IMG/VR virus record: IMGVR_UViG_3300022591_000055
Coordinates: 1-27,784 of that record
Source of the DNA: a virus
Strand: one strand, 5' to 3'
Length of the DNA: 27,784 nucleotides
The notes beneath the pieces are model-generated. The model did no database searches. It saw nothing but the letters and a program-made list of their open reading frames with translations, and was not told the origin of the DNA. Below, one piece after another: positions 1 through 4,499 of the stretch; within the stretch, counting starts at the first letter, position 1; every line of letters starts with the position of its first letter. Position numbers and translations under genes: made by a program.

Positions 1-2
1 GG

Positions 3-31
3 TTGACAAGGACATGGATGTCCTATATAAT
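3..31 (+). promoter_or_regulatory. Consensus sigma70 promoter P1 with internal operator-like dyad
   Basis: TTGACA at 3-8 and TATAAT at 26-31 are separated by 17 bp, a perfect match to the housekeeping consensus. The spacer contains the dyad GGACAT-GG-ATGTCC (10-23), a perfect 6-bp inverted repeat. The 17-mer TATAATATACACATACT recurs in P2 and P3. It lies 32 bp upstream of the first small gene, which has an AGGAG ribosome binding site at 51-55. Confidence 0.88.
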
Positions 32-62
32 ATACACATACTGAATAACTAGGAGCAAGAAG

Positions 63-245
63 ATGAGCAGAACATATACTAACAAATTATTTGACCTTAT
101 CGATAATGAAGTCCTCGATAAGGACTATGTATTAAAAACCATCCTATATTGGATGAGCGAGGTAGAGGTGGAAGCAATGTGCCTTAACAGCGATCTAGCA
201 GATGAGTTTGATGAGGAGGAAGACGATGAGGAATCAGAAACCTAG
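63..245 (+). CDS. Small acidic protein, unknown function (60 aa)
   Basis: I do not recognise this protein. It starts at ATG 63 behind AGGAG (51-55) and directly downstream of a consensus promoter, so expression is well supported. The last 17 residues are strongly acidic (Glu/Asp-rich from about residue 43). The middle holds an amphipathic stretch with the core YWMSEVEVEAM. It is the first of three tiny genes that each have a private strong early-type promoter, an arrangement typical of T4-like early host-modifying genes. That role is an inference from context only. Confidence 0.75.
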   Translation: MSRTYTNKLFDLIDNEVLDKDYVLKTILYWMSEVEVEAMCLNSDLADEFDEEEDDEESET

Positions 246-290
246 CTGTAACAGAACGCGCCTAGACAAGCGTGTGTGAGCAAGTGCATT

Positions 291-320
291 ACACGCCCAT
301 ACACGCCCATACACGCCCAT
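291..320 (+). repeat. Three perfect tandem copies of a 10-bp repeat
   Basis: ACACGCCCAT occurs three times without interruption at 291-300, 301-310 and 311-320, in the gap between the first gene and promoter P2. It is GC-richer than its surroundings. It could be an array of protein-binding sites; no function can be read from sequence alone. Confidence 0.9.
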
Positions 321-347
321 ATATAAGTATGTATACACATGAACACG

Positions 348-395
348 TATACATGATTAAAAAGTGGTTGACAATACAAATTAATCATGTATAAT
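348..395 (+). promoter_or_regulatory. Sigma70 promoter P2 enclosed by a 13-bp inverted repeat
   Basis: TTGACA at 368-373 and TATAAT at 390-395 are spaced by 16 bp. A perfect inverted repeat, TATACATGATTAA (348-360) and its complement (381-393), flanks the -35 box, and the right arm overlaps the -10 box. The geometry suits a repressor site or a competing hairpin. It drives the gene at 439. Confidence 0.82.
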
Positions 396-438
396 ATACA
401 CATACTTTGAATCATCAACCACATTACGGGGCAATCTT

Positions 439-669
439 ATGAACACAGTAATTACTACTCCATCTTTTAAATCTGAAGACGAAGCTAAAGACTGGCTTGG
501 TGAGCAAGACCTAGAATGTGCCGATAATTATAGGTTCGCCTTCATCGATGACCATGAAGCAGTCAATAAATATGAAGAAATTCAATCCAACGGATGCTGT
601 GGGTTCTTTGATTCTATTATTGAAATAAATGGTAGAAGGGCATATATAGGATGCAATTACGGCCATTAA
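439..669 (+). CDS. Small protein, unknown function (76 aa)
   Basis: I do not recognise this protein. ATG 439 lies 44 bp after the -10 box of P2. The ribosome binding site is weak (a GGGG tract at 427-430). The N-terminal third resembles a small acidic alpha/beta domain (EDEAKDWLGEQDLECADNY). The C-terminal half holds a CCGFFDS motif and ends in a Gly/Tyr/His stretch. A vicinal Cys-Cys pair plus the Cys in IGCNYGH could bind metal, but this is speculative. It is the second of three small genes with individual promoters. Confidence 0.7.
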   Translation: MNTVITTPSFKSEDEAKDWLGEQDLECADNYRFAFIDDHEAVNKYEEIQSNGCCGFFDSIIEINGRRAYIGCNYGH

Positions 670-673
670 ATGG

Positions 674-702
674 TTGACAAGGTCATGGATGTCCTGTATA
701 AT
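674..702 (+). promoter_or_regulatory. Consensus sigma70 promoter P3 with operator-like dyad
   Basis: TTGACA at 674-679 and TATAAT at 697-702 have a 17-bp spacer. The spacer contains GGTCAT-GG-ATGTCC (681-694), the same dyad as P1 with one mismatch. The downstream sequence TATACACATACTTTGAA is shared with P2. An AGGAG ribosome binding site follows just before ATG 733. Confidence 0.88.
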
Positions 703-732
703 ATACACATACTTTGAAAACAGGAGCTTAAC

Positions 733-954
733 ATGAATTTAAAAGAAATTGCAACTCAATTAACCGCCAACTCTAAAGGTTGGAGACACGCCGACCACAT
801 CACTGACGCTATGGAATTCTGGTGTCGCGGTCCTGGTAATAGCCTCGACGGTATCCTCCGCGTCCGCCAAGACGGCGACAACGTGTTTGCAGTATTTCAC
901 CCTGGCGGTGGAGAGTTTCAAGTTACATTTAAAAACGGTGTCGCAGTATTATAG
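733..954 (+). CDS. Small protein, unknown function (73 aa)
   Basis: ATG 733 follows an AGGAG site (722-726) and promoter P3. The protein has no motif I recognise. The C-terminal half reads as a small beta-rich domain (SLDGILRVRQDGDNVFAVF, then EFQVTFKNGVAVL). Its base composition (780-880) is clearly GC-richer than its neighbours, which may reflect a different origin. The TAG stop at 952-954 overlaps the first base of the tRNA-like element. Confidence 0.75.
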   Translation: MNLKEIATQLTANSKGWRHADHITDAMEFWCRGPGNSLDGILRVRQDGDNVFAVFHPGGGEFQVTFKNGVAVL

Positions 955-1097
955 TCAAGGTAGGAGGCTACCAGATTTAATGATTGGTTATGGGGTACTC
1001 AAAATATCCCGATCAGGGTTCGATTCCCTCCCGCTACTGGTTGTAGTATCTACCCAATCTTTAATACTCTCGCCTGGTTCAACTCCAGGCTTGACCA
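954..1097 (+). ncRNA. tRNA-like structured element with two T-arm-like hairpins
   Basis: Complementary GTCAAG (954-959) and CTTGAC (1090-1095) would form an acceptor-like stem. Immediately 5' of the right strand is a perfect T-arm-like hairpin, CCTGG-TTCAACT-CCAGG (1073-1089). Inside are hairpins 960-963/968-971, 992-997/1005-1010 (loop CTCAAAA, like a CAA anticodon loop), AGGG-TTCGATT-CCCT (1015-1029) and GTAG-TAT-CTAC (1043-1053). A long-range helix pairs GATTGG (982-987) with CCAATC (1054-1059). No single standard cloverleaf fits: D-stem and acceptor pairing for the inner copy fail. It may be degenerate tRNA genes or a distinct structured RNA. The strand is uncertain. Confidence 0.45.
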
Positions 1098-1104
1098 CCC
1101 CTCT

Positions 1105-1133
1105 ATTATATCATATTTTTTTCAGTTTGTCAA
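1105..1133 (-). promoter_or_regulatory. Leftward consensus sigma70 promoter abutting the tRNA-like element
   Basis: On the minus strand TTGACA (1133-1128) and TATAAT (1110-1105) are separated by exactly 17 bp. The predicted start, about 7 bp below the -10 box, falls near 1098, at the edge of the structured element 954-1097. Transcription would run antisense to the element and into the end of the 733-954 gene. No leftward reading frame of note follows, so the product may be a small RNA. Confidence 0.6.
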
Positions 1134-1183
1134 GTTAATATCACCCCCCCTCCCCTTCTATCATATTTCATCTAGTTTGTCAA
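1109..1183. repeat. 25-bp imperfect direct repeat with 50-bp period
   Basis: The copy at 1109-1133 recurs at 1159-1183 with 21 of 25 positions identical, both running from TATCATATTT to AGTTTGTCAA. The first copy carries most of the leftward promoter; the second keeps the TTGACA but lacks a matching -10 box. A C-rich tract lies between them (1143-1156). Confidence 0.75.
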
Positions 1184-1265
1184 TTTTTTTTTAACATGGG
1201 GCGGAGTTATTTACTAAAAGAAGGTTGACTTTGGTTTGTTCTGCAAAATATCTCAAAAATAATTG

Positions 1266-1294
1266 TTGACAATGTATTGTTATTTTTATACAAT
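1266..1294 (+). promoter_or_regulatory. Rightward sigma70 promoter upstream of the 1410 gene
   Basis: TTGACA (1266-1271) and TACAAT (1289-1294) have a 17-bp spacer; the -10 box differs from consensus at one position. It is the outer of two tandem promoters for the 189-residue gene. Confidence 0.6.
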
Positions 1295-1347
1295 ATGGTT
1301 TCTGTTTTTATAGTTTGTTTATTTTATTTTGTGAGCGAAAATAATTA

Positions 1348-1375
1348 TTGACAATGTTTAAAATCAGCGTATAAT
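1348..1375 (+). promoter_or_regulatory. Rightward consensus promoter for the 1410 gene
   Basis: TTGACA (1348-1353) and TATAAT (1370-1375), spacer 16 bp. The predicted start is about 28 bp before ATG 1410. The downstream sequence ATATCACATC resembles the conserved tail of P1-P3. Confidence 0.8.
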
Positions 1376-1409
1376 ATATCACATCAACAACAAGAGCGAG
1401 ATTAAAATC

Positions 1410-1979
1410 ATGAATACTAATACTATCGAATCACAAGTTAAATCACTTTTAAGCAATGTTAAAGGTACCACCTTCGCGAACGTAACTTATGTTACGGATG
1501 TGGCATTGAGTGCTAAAAATAAAGCGTTGAGTATTAAAAAACACACTAACGCTAATGTTATATTATTCGCTGGCATTAAAGATTATGAGGTGTATTACAA
1601 ATCAGTTATGAGATCTGTTAAAAAACTTAATGATATAGCAGATGACTTTGTATTCGAAAAGTCAGAAGCTACTTACTTTCATGATGCTGATTGTTTCAGC
1701 ATTGCCATCAATAAAAAAGATACAGATAAAAAATATTTGTATGCTATCTATAACAATGCCGAATCATTCTATACAATGAACGATAAAATCATAGATAAAA
1801 TGACTGTAGCAAGCTATATGACCCCTAGTGGTGCTAAGGCATTGCTTGATGATAAATCAATCGTGTATAGCGTTAAAAACGAGGTTAAACATAATGTAAT
1901 ATGTCGCACTGTATCATTGCATAACATCAAGAAAATAAAAGCAATGAAACAAGAGATAGAATTTTTAGACTTAGCATAA
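1410..1979 (+). CDS. Lys-rich protein of unknown function (189 aa)
   Basis: I do not recognise this protein. It is soluble-looking, rich in Lys and Asp, and has no signal peptide or membrane segment. Predicted secondary structure by eye is mixed alpha/beta: an N-terminal helix (about residues 1-20), beta-like stretches around TTFANVTYVTDVALS and ANVILFAGIKDYEVYY, and a C-terminal helix ending EIEFLDLA. ATG 1410 has only a weak upstream purine tract. Two tandem promoters (1266, 1348) precede it and a 13-bp stem-loop follows, so it is a single-gene transcription unit expressed early. Confidence 0.8.
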   Translation: MNTNTIESQVKSLLSNVKGTTFANVTYVTDVALSAKNKALSIKKHTNANVILFAGIKDYEVYYKSVMRSVKKLNDIADDFVFEKSEATYFHDADCFSIAINKKDTDKKYLYAIYNNAESFYTMNDKIIDKMTVASYMTPSGAKALLDDKSIVYSVKNEVKHNVICRTVSLHNIKKIKAMKQEIEFLDLA

Positions 1980-1986
1980 ACTCAAA

Positions 1987-2024
1987 GCAATGTCAATCAT
2001 TATTTTTATAGTGATTGACATTGC
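1987..2024 (+). terminator. 13-bp perfect stem-loop closing the 1410 gene
   Basis: GCAATGTCAATCA (1987-1999) and its exact complement (2012-2024) enclose a 12-nt AT-rich loop, 8 bp after the stop codon. The following DNA is T-rich but interrupted, so intrinsic termination is probable rather than certain. Confidence 0.65.
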
Positions 2025-2033
2025 ATAATGTTT

Positions 2034-2092
2034 TACTTATTTTTATCCGTAAGACCATACTTATTTTTTATAATAATTTTTTACTTATTTTT
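2034..2092 (+). repeat. TACTTATTTTT repeated three times at 24-bp spacing
   Basis: The 11-mer begins at 2034, 2058 and 2082, an exact 24-bp period, within intergenic AT-rich DNA between the 1410 gene and the late promoter at 2328. Phased A/T tracts could bend DNA or bind a protein. Confidence 0.75.
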
Positions 2093-2194
2093 GTAAGTAA
2101 GTAATTACTTAAGGCCATTATAAATTAAATAATAAGTAAGTAGTTAATTATAGTATCAAAATAAAGTCGATGTGGTCAGAAACAAGTGCCTGAA

Positions 2195-2319
2195 TCTGTA
2201 AGTACTTATATATAAATTTTTGCGCGACCCATTTTTTATCCGTAGAATTTGAAAAAATCTGTAAGTACTGTGTTAAAAAATTCCGTGACCAAAATTTTTT
2301 TCCGTGAGAGTTGAAAAAA
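2195..2319 (+). repeat. Imperfect tandem duplication of about 62 bp
   Basis: Two units begin with TCTGTAAGTACT (2195 and 2258) and end with TTGAAAAAA (about 2256 and 2319). They share the TCCGT and A/T-tract elements with scattered substitutions. The second unit ends 8 bp before the TATAAATA late promoter. Nothing else is visible in 2025-2327. Confidence 0.72.
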
Positions 2320-2327
2320 TTCTCCAG

Positions 2328-2335
2328 TATAAATA
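2328..2335 (+). promoter_or_regulatory. T4-type late promoter (TATAAATA)
   Basis: A perfect TATAAATA octamer, the T4 late-promoter -10 element used by gp55-programmed polymerase, lies 26 bp upstream of ATG 2362. A GAGGA ribosome site lies at 2344-2348. There is no -35 box, as expected for late promoters. It assigns the two kinase-fold genes to late expression. Confidence 0.7.
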
Positions 2336-2361
2336 AGACATATAGAGGAATAATAGATATT

Positions 2362-2700
2362 ATGAGAATTGATGAGTTAAGTGGATATAGAGATAATCCC
2401 ATATATAAGAAAGCCCAAGATGTTTTTAGTAGTCCTGAAGCAGGAGAGAGATATAGTCCGTTAGATCATGGGAGACGAAATCAGTTATTAAGATTTTCTG
2501 ATTATTTAGCGCAGTATGGATTTAGATATGTAGGCCAGGGATTTTATGGGATAGTATTTGAGAAGCCTGGCTATCCTTATATATTTAAAGTATTTAAAGA
2601 AGATCCTGGATATTTATCGTATGTACGATTTTGCAAGAGTCATCAAGATAATGTACATATACCCAAGATAAAGGGTAATATTATCAAGATAAAGGACTGA
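2362..2700 (+). CDS. Protein-kinase-like protein, N-lobe part (frameshifted gene)
   Basis: From ATG 2362 (MRIDELSGYRDNP...) this 112-residue frame has a glycine-rich loop (VGQGFYGIVFE) followed by a VAIK-like lysine strand (YIFKVFK), the N-lobe of a protein-kinase fold. It stops at TGA 2698-2700 just where the C-lobe should begin; the C-lobe continues one frame over at 2705-2959. The N-terminus resembles short N-termini of T4-type packaged proteins. The frame is open upstream to a TTG at 2311, but that start has no ribosome site and overlaps the tandem repeat. An 11-bp direct repeat CAAGATAAAGG (2664-2674, 2685-2695) just before the break suggests slippage. This is probably a broken gene; programmed +1 frameshifting at GAC-TGA-G is the alternative. 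Confidence 0.7.
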   Translation: MRIDELSGYRDNPIYKKAQDVFSSPEAGERYSPLDHGRRNQLLRFSDYLAQYGFRYVGQGFYGIVFEKPGYPYIFKVFKEDPGYLSYVRFCKSHQDNVHIPKIKGNIIKIKD

Positions 2701-2704
2701 GAAG

Positions 2705-2959
2705 TTGAGACCTATTGAAGGGAGAGTAGGTAATGCGATAACGAGTATGTCCAATTATATGAGAAAGATATATAGATATGAGAGGTTATCAGATTTTGCC
2801 AAGCAAGATTTAGAAGAGTTATCTGTTGAGTATCCGGGAATATATGAGTTATTTAAGTATTTTTTAGAGAATGGATATAATTTAGACATGCATAGTGAGA
2901 ACCTAATGATGAGAGGATCGGATATAGTATTGACAGATCCAGTGACCAGAGGAAGTTAG
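2705..2959 (+). pseudogene. Protein-kinase-like protein, C-lobe part (+1 frame of 2362 gene)
   Basis: This frame (readable from 2693, TTG at 2705) begins with EKLRPIEG and ends with a kinase-like catalytic region, NLDMHSENLMMRGSDIVL followed by TDP. The Asp and Asn of DMHSEN match the catalytic-loop pattern and TDP replaces the DFG metal-binding motif. It completes the fold started at 2362 and is unlikely to work alone. Joining requires skipping one base between 2692 and 2698. Compared with relatives as I recall them, the junction also seems a few residues short, which favours a real deletion over programmed shifting. Confidence 0.6.
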
Positions 2960-2961
2960 AG

Positions 2962-3612
2962 ATGAGAGTAAGAGATATAATAAGTGAAGCGCCGTTACCG
3001 CCAGAGTGGGATAAGAGTGTATTCACGCCGAATGTTGCGTATAAGAAGAGAATAGATTATGCTGTAGAGAGAGCGCATAGATTAGGGAGAGGATCCAGTC
3101 GTACTGCTGTAGAGATTATGTATGAAGGCCGAGCCACGGTATTAAAAGTAGCGCATAATATAAAAGGCATGGCACAGAATGCAGCAGAAGCTGAGTTATT
3201 ATCTGATGGTTATTTAGGTAGATTAGATATAGTTATACCGATAATTGATTATGACATGGAGCATAACGAGCCGGTATGGATCCATACTGAGAAAGCTGAA
3301 GTAGCGACTGATTATGCGTTATGTACTATGATGTGTTGTATAGATTTAGATTTATTATTATCGAAAGCATCTGATATGTCACATAATACAGGATTTAGTA
3401 AAGAATCCAAAGATGCAATTATCAATAGATATAGAGAAGAAGGGTGGGAAACTTTTGTAGAATATGCAGGAGAGTTAGCATCGTTAGCGAAGCAAGGAGT
3501 TGATTTAGGAGATTTTATAAGTAATGAGAATTGGGGTATATACCAAGGGAGACCAGTAGTAATTGATCTTGGCTACACCAATGATGTAAGAGATACGCAT
3601 TATAGTTTTTAA
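2962..3612 (+). CDS. Protein-kinase-fold protein with capsid-targeting-like N-terminus (216 aa)
   Basis: ATG 2962 lies 2 bp after the previous stop. Residues 1-9 (MRVRDIISE) followed by APLPPEWD match the T4 prohead-protease pattern (I/L)-x-E before a small residue. A glycine loop (LGRGSSRTAVEIMY, about residues 41-54), a lysine strand (ATVLKVA), an alpha-C-like Glu (AEAELL) and a hinge (PVWIHTEKAE) form an N-lobe. The C-lobe has ISNENWGIYQGRPVVIDLGY, resembling the catalytic Asn and a DLG metal site, but a clear HRD-type Asp is missing. It may be a divergent kinase or a pseudokinase. Late expression together with its neighbour fits a packaged, possibly injected, effector; that role is inferred. 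Confidence 0.72.
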   Translation: MRVRDIISEAPLPPEWDKSVFTPNVAYKKRIDYAVERAHRLGRGSSRTAVEIMYEGRATVLKVAHNIKGMAQNAAEAELLSDGYLGRLDIVIPIIDYDMEHNEPVWIHTEKAEVATDYALCTMMCCIDLDLLLSKASDMSHNTGFSKESKDAIINRYREEGWETFVEYAGELASLAKQGVDLGDFISNENWGIYQGRPVVIDLGYTNDVRDTHYSF

Positions 3613-3624
3613 AAATTCTTATTA

Positions 3625-3942
3625 TTATTTATTAGACGGGTTAAATTTAGTGAATCGTCCTTTATCGTTTCTGATAGAAGGGCCGACTAAATTTTTCCCT
3701 TGACTACGTTGCATGATATTAATATCAGCACCGTTATTAAAACTTTGGCTATGAGAGTTTACAGCAGTTGCTAATTTTTGTCTAGCCCAATACCAACCTG
3801 CTCTATGACCGGAGCAATCTTTAGTACATCTTGATCCATGGAATGTAAGTTCTTTTAGAATTTCCTCATCTAGAGCTTTTAGAATTTCCGATAATCCCAT
3901 ATCATAGACAGCTGATTCATTTAATAGGTCTTGCATTCTCAT
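3625..3942 (-). CDS. Conserved T4-superfamily protein with CTDCSGHRAG-type motif (105 aa)
   Basis: The N-terminus MRMQDLLNE|SAV again fits the short packaged-protein leader with an (L)-x-E cleavage-like site. The C-terminal half carries HGSRCTKDCSGHRAGWYWA, with paired Cys and two His that could bind metal, then a region rich in Asn/Ser and basic residues (SQSFNNGADINIMQRSQGK). I recall the CSGHRAG block from proteins of other large T4-like phages, function unknown. The start ATG overlaps the stop of the upstream gene (ATGA), so translation is coupled. Convergent with the kinase-like genes, leaving 12 bp between them. Confidence 0.75.
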   Translation of the reverse strand: MRMQDLLNESAVYDMGLSEILKALDEEILKELTFHGSRCTKDCSGHRAGWYWARQKLATAVNSHSQSFNNGADINIMQRSQGKNLVGPSIRNDKGRFTKFNPSNK

Positions 3943-4145
3943 AGTATTTGTTCTCTAGTTGTCGTCCAATATGGTTTAATTTTTTGAATATCTGAAGCAT
4001 TGTGAGGGGTCAAGTTGATATATTTTTTATCATTGACTGATGTTTTTACATGTTTAGCGATGAGTAGTTTAATATCGTCGGGTATTTTATTACCGTTTAG
4101 ACCACCCCAAAGACGTTTACGTTGAATAACTTCAAATATTTTCAT
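3939..4145 (-). CDS. Small protein, unknown function (68 aa)
   Basis: I do not recognise this protein. I chose ATG 4145 (MKIFEVIQRK); the frame opens at a TTG at 4160 overlapping the upstream TGA, and neither start has a clear ribosome site. It is basic, with a GGLNGNKIPDDIK segment and a C-terminus PYWTTTREQIL. It overlaps the 105-residue gene downstream by 4 bases and follows the 113-residue gene, so the three are likely co-transcribed. Confidence 0.6.
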   Translation of the reverse strand: MKIFEVIQRKRLWGGLNGNKIPDDIKLLIAKHVKTSVNDKKYINLTPHNASDIQKIKPYWTTTREQIL

Positions 4146-4156
4146 ATGAGTATTTA

Positions 4157-4498
4157 TCAATTATTTTCAGGTGGTTTTTCACGTTTAACGTTTTGATATC
4201 TACCTTTAGGAGTTTTAGTAAGAGCAACTTTTTCCTCAAACATTTTAACACCTAGATCGAATCCATATCTAATAATAAATGATCTAACACTAGAAGCATC
4301 GTTGCCGATACTTCTAACATATTTATAGTCGTTAACTATTTGTTCAAGAGACCAATTTTTTTTATTGCATTGAATAAGTGCATCGGTAAGCCATCTTCTA
4401 TCATCTGGATCAAATTCGATGCTATTAATCATGTTAATTTGTTCAGTAGTCCAATTATAGTTTATAAGAGTTTTAGATATGTTATAAAGGTTATTCAT
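4157..4498 (-). CDS. Hypothetical protein downstream of gp41 (113 aa)
   Basis: I do not recognise this protein. It looks all-helical, with two short repeats of similar flavour (NWTTEQINMINSIEFDPDD and NWSLEQIVNDYKYVRS) that suggest a duplicated Trp-containing helical hairpin. The C-terminus is basic (TPKGRYQNVKREKPPENN), which would suit nucleic-acid contact. ATG 4498 sits 1 bp after the stop of the helicase gene, so it belongs to the same operon; a helicase-associated role is possible but unproven. Confidence 0.7.
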   Translation of the reverse strand: MNNLYNISKTLINYNWTTEQINMINSIEFDPDDRRWLTDALIQCNKKNWSLEQIVNDYKYVRSIGNDASSVRSFIIRYGFDLGVKMFEEKVALTKTPKGRYQNVKREKPPENN

Positions 4499-4499
4499 A

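Noticed and set aside
291-320. CRISPR array
   Set aside because: The 10-bp repeats are contiguous with no spacers, and no cas genes are present; no CRISPR-like array occurs in the window.
960-1038. A complete tRNA-Leu(CAA) gene
   Set aside because: The anticodon-like loop and T-loop are convincing, but acceptor pairing fails at two or more positions, the D-stem does not form properly and the long variable arm of leucine tRNAs is missing. Reported only as tRNA-like.
887-1138. Open frame of 83 codons on the plus strand
   Set aside because: It overlaps the end of a well-supported gene, runs through the tRNA-like element and an AT-rich tail, and has no ribosome site. Treated as non-coding.
2015-2020. 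TTGACA in the right arm of the 13-bp stem-loop
   Set aside because: No -10 box at 15-19 bp; the sequence is explained by the inverted repeat.
4320-4327. TATAAATA on the minus strand inside the 113-aa gene
   Set aside because: It lies in coding sequence about 175 bp before the next start; likely a chance match in AT-rich DNA.
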